DNA of 64,000 bases, from contig NZ_FMIA01000002.1 of assembly GCF_900091615.1 (NCBI RefSeq), positions 3,782,001 to 3,846,000 on the forward strand, read 5' to 3'. Numbering within the stretch: position 1 is the stretch's first letter; every line of letters starts with the position of its first letter. The stretch comes from Micromonospora yangpuensis. GTDB taxonomy: Bacteria > Actinomycetota > Actinomycetes > Mycobacteriales > Micromonosporaceae. The notes under the pieces are model-generated. The model saw nothing but the letters and a program-made list of their open reading frames with translations. It was not told the DNA's origin and made no database searches. Of this stretch, positions 49,353 to 58,617 are shown in pieces. A program made the position numbers and the translations under genes.

Positions 49353-50246
49353 ATGGGAGGCATGCGCCTGGTGTCGTTGCTCCCCTCCGCGACGGAGATC
49401 GTCCACGCCCTCGGCCTCGGCGACGACCTCGTCGGGGTCACCTTCGAGTGTGACCACCCGCCGACCGCCCGCACCGACGCCACCGTGGTCGTCGGCGGCC
49501 GGGACACCCGGGGCATGAGCCCCGCCGAGATCGACGACTACGTACGCGCGCAGCTGGCCGCCGGTGGGGACCTCTACACCCTGCACGCCGACGCGTTGTC
49601 CGGGCTCGCGCCCGACCTGATCCTCACCCAGGACCTGTGCCGGGTCTGCGCCCTGCCGTCCGGGCACGTCTCCGACGCCCTCGACCATCTCGGCTGCCGC
49701 GCCGACGTGCTGTCGTTGGACCCGTACTCGCTGGACGAGGTCCTGGCGACCATCATGGAGGTCGGCGAGCGTACCGGCGTACCGGAAAGGGCCGGCGCGC
49801 TCGTGGCCGACCTGCGGGGACGACTCGCGGCGGTGGCCGCAGCGGTCGCCGGGCGACCACGACCCCGCGTCGCGGTGGTCGAATGGGTCGACCCGCCCTT
49901 CCCCGCCGGACACTGGGTGCCCGACCTGGTACGCGCCGCCGGCGGGGAACCGGTGGCCGCCCGCCCCGGCAGCCGGACGGCCCAGACCACCTGGACGGAG
50001 TTCGTCGAGGCGGCCCCCGACGTGGTGCTGGTCTCCCCCTGCGGCTTCCATCTGCCGGGCGCGGTCGAACAGGCCCGGCTGGTCGCCGAGCGGCTCCCCG
50101 ACGCGGCGATCTGGGCGATCGACGGGGACGGCCTCGTGGTACGCCCCGGCCCCCGACTCGTCGACGGCGTCGAGGCGATCGCGGCGATCCTGCACCCGGA
50201 CGCGGTACCGGCCGCCCCCGCCGGGACGGTCGCCCGGGTCGCCTGA
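49353..50246 (+). CDS. BtuF-like cobalamin-binding protein without signal peptide
   Basis: A 297-residue class III binding-protein fold. It opens MRLVSLLPSATEIVHALGLGDDLVGVTFECD, has the long central helix (SLDEVLATIMEVGERTG) and the C-terminal lobe PRVAVVEWVDPPFPAGHWV. Homologues are labelled cobalamin-binding or iron-siderophore binding. No export signal precedes the first strand (an ATG 9 bp downstream is an alternative start), so it is probably cytosolic, a common actinobacterial variant. No importer genes adjoin it. Confidence 0.8.
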   Translation: MGGMRLVSLLPSATEIVHALGLGDDLVGVTFECDHPPTARTDATVVVGGRDTRGMSPAEIDDYVRAQLAAGGDLYTLHADALSGLAPDLILTQDLCRVCALPSGHVSDALDHLGCRADVLSLDPYSLDEVLATIMEVGERTGVPERAGALVADLRGRLAAVAAAVAGRPRPRVAVVEWVDPPFPAGHWVPDLVRAAGGEPVAARPGSRTAQTTWTEFVEAAPDVVLVSPCGFHLPGAVEQARLVAERLPDAAIWAIDGDGLVVRPGPRLVDGVEAIAAILHPDAVPAAPAGTVARVA

Positions 50247-50408
50247 CCGGCAACCCCCACCACCGGTACGCAGAGCGACCGGTTGGTACCGTCACCGTGG
50301 CGCGGCATCGCTGTCGGTGGCGATCCTGACGGGTGACGCTGGTGTGATTGCCGGCCTCGTGTGGTCGGTGCCGGTCGCGGCCGGTGGGGTCCCCTGGGGA
50401 GGGTCGGC

Positions 50409-50789
50409 ATGTGGTCCGACGAGGCCGCGCTGGACGCGGCGGCGCGACGGCTCGACGACTGGGAGGCCGGCTTCGCCGACCGGGCGCAGCGGGCCCGGTC
50501 CCTGGCGGCGCGGATGCGCAAGCTGACCGGCACCGCGCAGAGTCCCGACCGCAGCATCACGGCCACCGTCGACTCGTCCGGCCGGCTCCTGGACCTGCGG
50601 CTGGACGAGAGCACCCGGCAGCACTCCGCCGCGCAGACCGCCCGGCAGGTCCTGGCCACCACCCGGGCCGCCCACGCCGACCTGCTCCGGCAGGTCACCG
50701 ACGCGACCCGGGACACCCTCGGCGACGACCCGGCCGGGCAGGCTGTCATCGACGCGTACCGGCCCGGTCCGGGTGGCACCGGTGCGTGA
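50409..50789 (+). CDS. YbaB/EbfC-like small protein
   Basis: A 126-residue helical protein (GGGGAGG before the ATG). A long coiled N-terminal helix (DEAALDAAARRLDDWEAGF) leads into a short sheet (ITATVDSSGRLLDLRLDES) and a second helix, as in YbaB/EbfC nucleoid-associated proteins. In actinobacteria such variants often pair with ESX-type small proteins, as here with the next, overlapping gene. Confidence 0.72.
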   Translation: MWSDEAALDAAARRLDDWEAGFADRAQRARSLAARMRKLTGTAQSPDRSITATVDSSGRLLDLRLDESTRQHSAAQTARQVLATTRAAHADLLRQVTDATRDTLGDDPAGQAVIDAYRPGPGGTGA

Positions 50790-51180
50790 CCCCCTCCAGG
50801 TCCGCCCCGGGGACCTGACCGCACACGCCGGGCACCTCGACCGCACCGCCGCCAGCCTCGACACCGCCCGCGCCGCCGGCCAGCACGTCCGGCTCGGCTC
50901 CGAGGCGTACGGGCAGCTCTGCGCGATGATGCCGGTGCTGCTCGGCGGCGTGCAGCGGACCCTCGTGGACGGCATCGGCACGGCAGCCGCCTCCGTCCGC
51001 GACACTGCCGGACGCGTGCGTACCAGCGCCGATGGCTACCGCGCCACCGACGCCCGCGCCGAACAGCTGCTCGACCGGGTCCAACCCGCCGGTCAGCCCG
51101 ACCCGGTCCGCGTATTCACGCAGCAGGATCGCGCCCGCGTGACCGACCACGCCCTTCCCGCCCGAGCAAATCCCGTCTGA
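50782..51180 (+). CDS. ESX/EspC-like small helical protein
   Basis: About 132 residues from GTG 50782 (an in-frame GTG at 50773 is also possible). LQVRPGDLTAHAGHLDRTAASLD is the N-terminal pattern of type VII secretion target proteins of the EspC/DUF2580 group, followed by an antiparallel helical hairpin with a TAAASVRDTAGRVR helix. It overlaps the YbaB-like gene by 8 bp. No secretion apparatus genes are visible, so secretion is an inference. Confidence 0.65.
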   Translation: MRDPLQVRPGDLTAHAGHLDRTAASLDTARAAGQHVRLGSEAYGQLCAMMPVLLGGVQRTLVDGIGTAAASVRDTAGRVRTSADGYRATDARAEQLLDRVQPAGQPDPVRVFTQQDRARVTDHALPARANPV

Positions 51181-51226
51181 CGGACCGCCCACTCGAGATC
51201 GCCGCTGCCGTGGAAAGCCGCGGAGA

Positions 51227-51703
51227 TCATGCGCCGAGTCGGGTCCACCACTGGTGTTGTCCCCAATTGGACTGCCCGGTGTAGACCGCGCCGTCGAAGT
51301 TGCTGTCCAGGATCAGGCCCGTCGCCCGGTTGCCCCAGAGGTACGAGGTGATCCCGTGATCACTGCCGATCATGTCCCAGATCTGGTGGTTGCCTCCGTT
51401 GCACGGCAGGGCGTACACGGCGCCGTTGAAATTGCTGTCCAGGCACCAGCCGGAGGCCCGGTTCACGAAGGTGTACCCCCCGTTCACCACGTTGAGGATC
51501 CAGTGCTGATTGTGGACGTTCGAGTAGCAGGGAAGCGTGTAGACCGAGTTGCCAGAGCTGTCTAGGCATCGCTTCGTGGCGTAGTTGCGCAGGGCCGTGG
51601 TGTCGGCGGCCAGTGCCGGCTGGGCGGCGACCACGAGACCGGACGCCACCAGGCCGATGGTCATGGTGACGCGGAGCAGGCTGCGGGTGAGCAGGTTCTT
51701 CAC
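51227..51703 (-). CDS. Secreted ricin-type beta-trefoil lectin
   Basis: A 158-residue protein. GTG 51703 follows GGAGG at ideal spacing and opens a signal peptide (LLTRSLLRVTMTIGLVASG, cleaved near ALA-A). The mature ~125 residues form one beta-trefoil with three QxW-like turns: NQHWIL, HQIWDM and HQWWTR, plus CLDS repeats (CLDSSGN, CLDSNFNGAVYALPC, LILDSNFDGAVYT). The lectin is free, without a catalytic domain; it probably binds sugar polymers. Confidence 0.85.
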   Translation of the reverse strand: MKNLLTRSLLRVTMTIGLVASGLVVAAQPALAADTTALRNYATKRCLDSSGNSVYTLPCYSNVHNQHWILNVVNGGYTFVNRASGWCLDSNFNGAVYALPCNGGNHQIWDMIGSDHGITSYLWGNRATGLILDSNFDGAVYTGQSNWGQHQWWTRLGA

Positions 51704-51931
51704 AGTACCTCCGATGCGAGTGCTTGACGTGAAGGTACGGTGGCGCCATTCGGCTCCGCGTCGGCGAAAACTACGTACGTGGGTGCCACGCAAAGTTAGG
51801 TGAACGGCCCTCTCAGCCCCCTCGACGGACATCACGATGTCGTCGTGCACGGGACCGACAACGGACTGCGCTGCCGCGTAGGCTCGTCATGAAGGGGAAC
51901 GGTGCGCGAAGGTACCGGGTGGGGGGGGCTC

Positions 51932-52873
51932 GTGAAGGTCGTCATTCCCGGTGGCACCGGGCAGGTCGGTTCGATCCTGGACCGGGCGTTGACGGAGGCG
52001 GGCCATGACGTGGTCCTCCTGACCCGTTCGCCCCGGGGCGAGCGTCAGGTTTACTGGGACGGTGCCACGCTCGGCGACTGGGCCGAGCAGATCAACGGCA
52101 GCGACGTGGTCGTCAATCTGGCGGGCCGCAGTGTGAGCTGCCGGTACACCGCGGAGAACCTCGACGCCATGATGCGCTCGCGGGTGGAGTCGACGCGGGT
52201 CGTCGGCGAGGCCATCGCCCGGGCAGCCCGTCCGCCCCGGGTGTGGCTGCAGATGAGCACCGCGACGATCTACGCCCACCGCCTCGACGCGGCCAACGAC
52301 GAGGACAGCGGTCTGATCGGCGGCAGTGAGCACGGGGTGCCCGGGTACTGGGCGTACAGCGTCGAGATCGCGCGGAACTGGGAAGCGGAGCAGGAGCGGG
52401 CGGAGACCCCGTACACCCGGAAGGTCGCCCTGCGGTCGGCCATGGTGATGAGCCCCGACCGCGGTGGGGTGTTCGACGTGTTGAGCTGGCTCGCGCGGCT
52501 CGGGCTCGGCGGACCGGTAGCCGGTGGCCGCCAGTACGTCTCGTGGATCCACGATCTGGACTTCGTCCGGGCTGTCCGGTTCCTGATCGCACGCGACGAT
52601 CTCACCGGCCCCGTCAACCTGGCCGCTCCGGGTCCGGTGCCGCACCGGGAGTTCATCCGGGAACTGCGGGCGGCCTGGCGGATGCCCGTCGGTCTGCCGG
52701 CCACCAGATGGATGGCCGAGGTCGGTGCGTTCGCGATCCGGTCAGACACCGAACTGCTGCTGAAGAGCCGGCGGGTCGTCCCTCGCCGACTCTCGGAGGC
52801 CGGGTTCACGTTCGACCATCCGCGGTGGCGGGCCGCCGCCCTGGACCTGGTGTCGCGGCGTCGCCGAGGTTAG
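51932..52873 (+). CDS. NAD-dependent epimerase/dehydratase, TIGR01777 (YfcH) type
   Basis: A 313-residue Rossmann protein from GTG 51932 in KVVIPGGTGQVGSIL; that GxxGxxG motif lies within 15 residues of the start. DVVVNLAGRSVSCRYTAEN and SRVESTRVVGEAI are diagnostic of the YfcH-like family, and the C-terminal DUF1731 region (ELLLKSRRVVPRRLSEAGFTF) is complete. The substrate is unknown. Neighbours show no shared pathway. Confidence 0.88.
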   Translation: MKVVIPGGTGQVGSILDRALTEAGHDVVLLTRSPRGERQVYWDGATLGDWAEQINGSDVVVNLAGRSVSCRYTAENLDAMMRSRVESTRVVGEAIARAARPPRVWLQMSTATIYAHRLDAANDEDSGLIGGSEHGVPGYWAYSVEIARNWEAEQERAETPYTRKVALRSAMVMSPDRGGVFDVLSWLARLGLGGPVAGGRQYVSWIHDLDFVRAVRFLIARDDLTGPVNLAAPGPVPHREFIRELRAAWRMPVGLPATRWMAEVGAFAIRSDTELLLKSRRVVPRRLSEAGFTFDHPRWRAAALDLVSRRRRG

Positions 52874-52951
52874 GAGCCGACCTCAGCTCGACAGGCCGAC
52901 GGGCCGGGTCGGTCGATGCTGGAGGCGGGCCAGGCGCATCGACGGTAACGG

Positions 52952-54370
52952 TCACGAGCGGCGGTTGAGGCGGAAGGGGCGGCGGACGGCGACGAACTCG
53001 TTGAGGTCGGTGGCCTCGGCGCTCTGCCGACGGGGCAGGTCGGTGGGGATGTCCGGCCGGGCCTCGTCGGCACCCTCCGGGCCGGCCCGGCCCATCCGGC
53101 GCAGCCCGAACTGCCGCCGCAACTGCACGGTCCGGTGGTCGTTCGGGCCGAAGACCTTGGTGTGGTCGTCGATCAGCCCGGCCAGTTCCTCGCTCATCTG
53201 GTCGGTGAGTCCGAGCAGGGCGTGGCAGGTCGCCACCCTCGACCGGTAGGTCAGGGCCCGCTCGGAGAGCGGGCCGTGGCGGTTGGCGACGTCGTCGGCG
53301 AGTAGCCGGTAGACCGCTGCGGCCTGCCGGTAGTCGCCGTCGGCGAAGAAGGCGTCGGCCTGCTCCGAGCGCAGGGTCAGCACGTGGCCCTCGGTGAAGG
53401 CGCCGACGGTGACCGGGCGCGGCCCGGCGGCGAGCATCCTGCTCAGGGCGCGGGCGTAGAGGCGTACCCCGTTGGGGGTGGTCGGTGATTCGACCACGCC
53501 GGGGATGGGCGCGAGGTCGGTCACGTACGCCAGCAGCAGCTGGTGGACCACGTCGGCGTCGGCGAGCCGTTCCTCGGGGCGTTTGCGCAGCATCTCCAGG
53601 ACCAGGGCCTCCAACCCGACCGGCACCTCCGGCCGGGCCTGGCGCAGCGGTGGGGGCTCGTCGCGGACCTGCCGGTTCATCACCTCGAAGGGGGTGGCGC
53701 CGGCAAAGGGGCGCCGGCCGGTGAGCAGCTCGTGGATGGTGCAGCCGAGCGCGTAGATGTCACTGGCCGGGCCGCTGACGTTCGACTCGATCCGCTCGGG
53801 GGCCATGTACTCCGGTGTGCCCATCATGAGCCCGGTCACGGTGATCAGCGACGAGTTGCTGAGCGCCGGCGCGACGGCGAGCCCGAAGTCGAGCACCTTG
53901 ACCGTGCCCTCGGGCTCCAGCATCAGGTTGCCCGGCTTGAGGTCGCGGTGGATGAGCGAGGCCCGGTGTGCCGCGGAGAGCACCGCGCAGACCTGGGCGG
54001 CCACCGCAGCTACCCAGCCGATCGGCAGGCGCCCCTCCTCGACCAGGAGGGTGCGCAGGCTGACCCCCCGGATGCGCTGCATGACCAGGTACGGCCGTCC
54101 CTTGTGGGTGCCCACGTCGTAGACGGCCGGCACGCCTGGATGTTCCAGGTGGGCGGTGATCCGCGACTCGCGGACGAAGCGCCGGGTGTAGTCGTTCTCG
54201 GCCGCCTGGTCACCGGCGGGAAACCGGATGAACTTGACCACCACCTGCCGGTCGAGCCGGATGTCCCGGCCGAACCAGACCTCCCCCATGGCTCCCTGTT
54301 CGGAGGGCCGCTGCAGTAACTCGTAGCGGCCGTTGACAAGTGTTCTCCGCCCCACAGCCGCTCCAGTCAC
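52952..54370 (-). CDS. Soluble serine/threonine protein kinase with C-terminal TPR-like region
   Basis: A 472-residue kinase with GTG start. The Hanks motifs are complete: GAMGEVWFG loop, VVVKFIRF (ATP-binding Lys), HRDLKPGNLML catalytic loop, VLDFGLA metal loop and GTPEYMAPE activation-loop end. From about residue 330 helices resembling a TPR pair follow (FFADGDYRQAAAVYRLLADDV, RVATCHALLGLTDQMSEEL). No membrane segment or PASTA domain is present, so it acts in the cytoplasm. It is divergent from the NACHT gene across 287 bp. Confidence 0.9.
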   Translation of the reverse strand: MTGAAVGRRTLVNGRYELLQRPSEQGAMGEVWFGRDIRLDRQVVVKFIRFPAGDQAAENDYTRRFVRESRITAHLEHPGVPAVYDVGTHKGRPYLVMQRIRGVSLRTLLVEEGRLPIGWVAAVAAQVCAVLSAAHRASLIHRDLKPGNLMLEPEGTVKVLDFGLAVAPALSNSSLITVTGLMMGTPEYMAPERIESNVSGPASDIYALGCTIHELLTGRRPFAGATPFEVMNRQVRDEPPPLRQARPEVPVGLEALVLEMLRKRPEERLADADVVHQLLLAYVTDLAPIPGVVESPTTPNGVRLYARALSRMLAAGPRPVTVGAFTEGHVLTLRSEQADAFFADGDYRQAAAVYRLLADDVANRHGPLSERALTYRSRVATCHALLGLTDQMSEELAGLIDDHTKVFGPNDHRTVQLRRQFGLRRMGRAGPEGADEARPDIPTDLPRRQSAEATDLNEFVAVRRPFRLNRRS

Positions 54371-54657
54371 CTGTTTCGATCGGTACCCGAAGGCTAACGA
54401 AACCGAAGTCCACTGTAGTCAGCGACACTACGCAGTGCTATCGAACGGTGCACCCTGGTGACGCCCGGGGTCGGAGTCTACCGGCAGGTGTCGACCTGCC
54501 GACGAAGGACACCCACCGACCGAAACCACCTCGTCACACCCGACCTATGGATGATCGGGCGGCCTTCCGGCCGTCCCGGGTGATAGCCAGGAGTCAATTT
54601 ACGACTACCGTCGGCTGATGCCAGCCCACCGACGCCGAATGCTCACGAGGATCACCG

Positions 54658-56826
54658 ATGTGGCGGAACCCCCGAGTGGTGGTGGCGGTCGTCATCACCG
54701 GTCTGCTCACCGCGGCGACCGTCCTGACCGGCCTGATCACCAACGAGGCGTCGGCACAGCAACGCTGGCCCGGGCTGCTGGAGTTGGTGCGCACCCACCC
54801 CTGGCACACCCTCGGTGTCCTCGCGGTGCTCCTGGTCGCGCTGACCGTCGTGCTGGCCGCTCTGCCCGAGGGCGACAGGTCACGCGGCGAGGGCACGCCC
54901 GGCCAGGACGGCGCCGCCCGCCCGGCGGCCGCAGTCCCGCCGGCGGCGTCCAGTGATCCCGTGGCACCCGCGCGGACGAGCAGCGGACGGGTGAGCCTGC
55001 TCGACGAGCGGCCCGACCGGCTGGACCGGCTCTCCGCCGGCCTGGTCGGTCGACTGGGCCGGCGGCGGACCGCGTACCCCCTTGATCTGAGCCTGGCCGA
55101 GTTGCACCGGATGGGTCTCTTCGTGCCGGGACGACTGGCCGCGTACCACGATCGTGCCGCCGGGCCGGGTGAGCAGTCCGTGGTGGCACTGGTGGCCCGG
55201 CTGCGTCGCGGTGAGTCGGTGCTCCTGCTGGGCGAGCCGGGATCCGGCAAGAGCCTCACGCTCTACGGTGTGGCGCTTGCCCTGCTGTCGGCCGGCCGGT
55301 TGCCGCTCCCGCTGCGGGCGCTGGATGCCGTGGCGCTGCTGGACACGTTGCGCGGGGCGGGACTCGATCTGGCGGGGCTGCCCGGTGCGGTGGTGCTCGT
55401 CGACGGGTTGGACGAGGCGAGTGAGTTGTTCGGCGGCGGCCCGCTGGCCACCGCCCTGCTGAACCTGATGCGGCACGCTCCCGTGCTGGTCACCTCGCGC
55501 ACCCGGGAGTACGAGGAGTGGATCGCCTTCGAGACCACGGAGATCAGCTTCGACGAGGTCTTCGTGCTCCGGGGCTGGTCGGTGGAGACCGAGTTCGCCG
55601 ACTACCTGCTCCGGTTGCAACGGCACGGGTTGATCACCGACCCGGATCTGTATCGCACGGTGGTGACCTCGCAGCGGTTGACCGGACTGGTGACCCGGCC
55701 CCTCTACGCTCGGATGTTGACGTTCATCGGCCAGGACGCGGCGACCCGGATAACCAGCACGAGCGGCCTGTACGGGGAGTACCTGACCCGCCTGGGTCAC
55801 GCCACGGACTTCGCGGTACGCAGCGGTCATCCCGACTGGACCGGCGACTCGTTGGCGCTCTGGCAGACCGCCGCCTGGTTCGTCCACTCCCGGGGACTGT
55901 CCGCCGACGCCATCCCGATCGCCGATCTGCACGTCACCCTGACCAGGGGGCGTGGCCGCAGCCCCACGGTGCGGGCTCTCGACCAGGTCATCGACCGGCG
56001 CACCCTGCACGGCATCGACATCGGCGAGTTCCTGCACTACTCGTTCTACGAGTATCTGCTGGCCCGCCACATCCGGGATCGTCTGCTCTCCGACCTGACC
56101 GCCGGACAGGCCACCGCCCTACTGCGACGGGACCTGACCAGGGAGGTCCGACATCACCTCGCCGGACAGTTGCAGGAGTTGTCCGACGAGCGGCTCGGCG
56201 ACTGGCTGTCCGCCTCGTACCGGCAGATCCGTGACGAACCGGGGATCGACCAGGCCGACCGGCTCACCGTGTGCAACCTGCTGGTCTACCTGATCTCGCG
56301 CACGAGCCCGCAGGCTCAGCGTCAGTTGGACGCGTTGCTGCACCGGGAACGCGACGAGTTCCTGCTCAGCGCGATCCTGTGGGCGTTGTGCCACCACCGG
56401 TCGGACCAGGCGCTCGCGCGCTTCTTCGCGCTGTTGCAGTACGACGCCGTGTTCCGGGCGTGCAACCGCGGTTACGTCCTCTACTACTACGGGGACGTCC
56501 GGACGGGCCGCCCGCCGTTTCTGGACGAACCGCCGCACCAGGCGCACGAGCGTACGTCGACCCGGGTGTTGGCGATGTTCGAGAGCCCGACGTTCCGGAT
56601 CATCCCGGCGCAACGTCGTTACGTCGACCTCTACACCTTCATTGACATCTATCTTGTACGCCATGAGACGGTCGACGGTCGCGCCCTGTCCACGCTCCGC
56701 GCGGCCGTCGCCGACCTGTCGGGACAGGGGTTGGCGAGCCCACTGGTGGAACAACTGTCCGAGATGCTGCAGGCAATCTCCGGTCAGCCCATACCGGACG
56801 CAAATCCACCCTCGTTCTCGGGGTGA
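54658..56826 (+). CDS. Membrane-anchored NACHT/STAND NTPase
   Basis: A 722-residue protein. The ATG at 54658 follows GAGG. Two hydrophobic segments (8-27 and 50-68) anchor the N-terminus. The NACHT NTPase core starts near 180: Walker A GEPGSGKSLTL, Walker B AVVLVDGLDEASELF, then the sensor VTSRTREYEEW. The downstream winged-helix region LTRPLYARMLTFIG is normal, and the C-terminal 300 residues are helical without clear repeats (FLHYSFYEYLLARHIRDRL). Bacterial NACHT proteins often act in phage defence or signalling. It is followed by a HAD-like gene at 39 bp. Confidence 0.8.
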   Translation: MWRNPRVVVAVVITGLLTAATVLTGLITNEASAQQRWPGLLELVRTHPWHTLGVLAVLLVALTVVLAALPEGDRSRGEGTPGQDGAARPAAAVPPAASSDPVAPARTSSGRVSLLDERPDRLDRLSAGLVGRLGRRRTAYPLDLSLAELHRMGLFVPGRLAAYHDRAAGPGEQSVVALVARLRRGESVLLLGEPGSGKSLTLYGVALALLSAGRLPLPLRALDAVALLDTLRGAGLDLAGLPGAVVLVDGLDEASELFGGGPLATALLNLMRHAPVLVTSRTREYEEWIAFETTEISFDEVFVLRGWSVETEFADYLLRLQRHGLITDPDLYRTVVTSQRLTGLVTRPLYARMLTFIGQDAATRITSTSGLYGEYLTRLGHATDFAVRSGHPDWTGDSLALWQTAAWFVHSRGLSADAIPIADLHVTLTRGRGRSPTVRALDQVIDRRTLHGIDIGEFLHYSFYEYLLARHIRDRLLSDLTAGQATALLRRDLTREVRHHLAGQLQELSDERLGDWLSASYRQIRDEPGIDQADRLTVCNLLVYLISRTSPQAQRQLDALLHRERDEFLLSAILWALCHHRSDQALARFFALLQYDAVFRACNRGYVLYYYGDVRTGRPPFLDEPPHQAHERTSTRVLAMFESPTFRIIPAQRRYVDLYTFIDIYLVRHETVDGRALSTLRAAVADLSGQGLASPLVEQLSEMLQAISGQPIPDANPPSFSG

Positions 56827-56865
56827 ACGAATGACGATCCCACGCAACCCTGGGAGGGCCGAGAA

Positions 56866-57516
56866 GTGAAACTCTTCGTCTGGGACCTGCACGGCGTACT
56901 GGAACAGGGCAACGACCGGGCGGTGGTCGACATCTCCAACGAGGTCCTGTCGTCGTTCGGCTACACGCCCCGCTTCGGGTACGCCGACGGCCGACGCCTC
57001 TACGGGCACAAGTGGTACGAGTACTTCGCCTTCCTGCTGCCCGAGGAGCCGCATGAGCGCCACCTGCAACTGCAGGACGCCTGTTTCACGCTCTCCGAGG
57101 AGCGGCCCGAGCTGCAGTACCGGTGGATGCAACCGACCCCGCACGTCAACGACGTCCTGGCCGGGATCGCCGCCCGGCACCAGCAGATCGTCATCTCCAA
57201 CACCCGCCCCGGCACCTTGGACATGTTTCTCAAGCTGTTGGAGTTGACCGACTACTTCACCCCGGACCGCGCCTTCGCGGTGGATCAACATGTCCGGGAC
57301 GTGCAGACCACCAAGAAGGACGTACTGGCCCAGTACCTCGCGACCCGTGCCCCGTTCGAGGAGATAGTGATCATTGGTGATTCAGCCGGCGACATGCACC
57401 TGGCGGAGGTCGCCGGCGGGACGACCTACCTGTTCGCCCATCCGGGTTTTGCATTCCGCAAATGTCCGTCGGATTTCCGAATTCGAGACCTACGCACGAT
57501 ACTCAACCACACGTAG
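56866..57516 (+). CDS. HAD-superfamily hydrolase-like protein with D-x-H motif
   Basis: A 216-residue protein from GTG 56866 (GGGAGGG upstream). Motif I is VWDLHGV: the nucleophile Asp is present but the usual second Asp is His. Motif II is VISNTRPG, the Lys is in TTKKDVLAQ, and motif IV is IIGDSAGDMHLA, so the catalytic frame is otherwise intact. HAD enzymes cleave phosphates; D-to-H at this place is rare and could change the reaction. It is likely cotranscribed with the NACHT gene. Confidence 0.78.
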   Translation: MKLFVWDLHGVLEQGNDRAVVDISNEVLSSFGYTPRFGYADGRRLYGHKWYEYFAFLLPEEPHERHLQLQDACFTLSEERPELQYRWMQPTPHVNDVLAGIAARHQQIVISNTRPGTLDMFLKLLELTDYFTPDRAFAVDQHVRDVQTTKKDVLAQYLATRAPFEEIVIIGDSAGDMHLAEVAGGTTYLFAHPGFAFRKCPSDFRIRDLRTILNHT

Positions 57517-57577
57517 ACCCGACGAACGCCACTAAATACACTGGCGACAGTCGATGCCTCTGTCGTGTGAGGTGCCC

Positions 57578-58497
57578 ATGGCATCACCTCGGGCCGATTG
57601 GTCCCCGTCACCGGACACACCGTCCTCGCCCTGCGATGCGTTGATCGTCGTACCACCGCCGTCACCGTCGGACACGAATCCGCCACTGGGTCCGGCGATC
57701 CTCGCGACCGCTGCGGCGCGCGGTGGTTTCCGGGTGGAGGTGCTGGACCTCAACATCCTGTTGCTCAGACGGTTCGCCAGACAGGCCGACCGCGCCGGCC
57801 CGACCCTCGGTGACCACGGCAAGGACCGCTCTGGCGTGTCCGCAGCGGCGCGGTGGCTCTTCACGCAGACCGGCCTCTACGACACCCCACCGTTGCACCT
57901 GCCCGACACCGCCGATCCGGTCGCCGGCATGCACTACCCACTGGAGGCGGTCACCGCGGCCGTCAGCGGTGCCGTCGGATCGTGGCGGGAATGGTTGGAG
58001 CAGCAGCTGCGCGCCTGTTGCGACCGTCCGCCGACGATGGTCGGGGTGTCGCTGATGGGACCGTCCCAGGTCTTCGTTGGCCTGCTCGTCCTCCGGGTGG
58101 CCAAGGCGATCTGGCCCGGCACGACGACCGTACTCGGCGGCAGCCACGTGACCCTGCTGGCCGACGAGATAGAGCGCGACCAGCGGCGGAGCGTCCTGGC
58201 CGACCTGATGCTCACCGGGCACTGCGAGGACGACTTCGTGACCACCCTGGCCGATCTCGACCCACCCGGCGTCCAACGGCCACCCGCTCCGGCGCCGGAC
58301 CGCCCCGAAGGCCCCTTCGAGTACCTTCCCACCTTCTCCGAACGGCAACTCGCCCACTGCGGGCCTTCGCCGAGGCACTGCTCGCGGAGCCGGTGACGTC
58401 GATCCGATGGAGCGCCACCACGAAGGCCAACCGGGCAGCCCCCGGTTGGCGGCGGGACTTCGTCAGCGCCCTGGAGCGGGTGGAACGGGCCCGGTAG
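57578..58497 (+). pseudogene. Remnant of a B12-binding radical SAM protein
   Basis: The ATG at 57578 (GAGG upstream) opens 270 residues with a B12-binding domain: DALIVVPPPSPSDTNPPLG, VEVLDLNI, and VGVSLMGPSQ with LGGSHVTLLADE. The frame then reaches YLPTFSERQL, where an intact protein goes on to the CxxxCxxC cluster. Instead it runs out at 58396, and the +2 frame continues with LRAFAEALLAEPVTSIRWSA, like a mid radical SAM barrel, to a stop at 58497. About 100 or more codons including the cluster Cys, and the C-terminus, are missing. Confidence 0.72.
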
Positions 58498-58532
58498 CCC
58501 TCCCGCGCGAACGCCCGGCCGACGGGACGTAC

Positions 58533-58565
58533 GCGGCGGGCCCGGCTGTGCGCCGGGCCCGCCGC
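58533..58565 (-). terminator. 14-bp stem terminator of the GH62 gene
   Basis: GCGGCGGGCCCGGC and GCCGGGCCCGCCGC enclose TGTGC, 53 bp past the stop codon of the minus-strand gene. Confidence 0.7.
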
Positions 58566-58617
58566 CGTGGTTCTCAGCCCCTCGTGGTCACGAGCGGGTC
58601 GGTCCCCGGTCGTGTCG

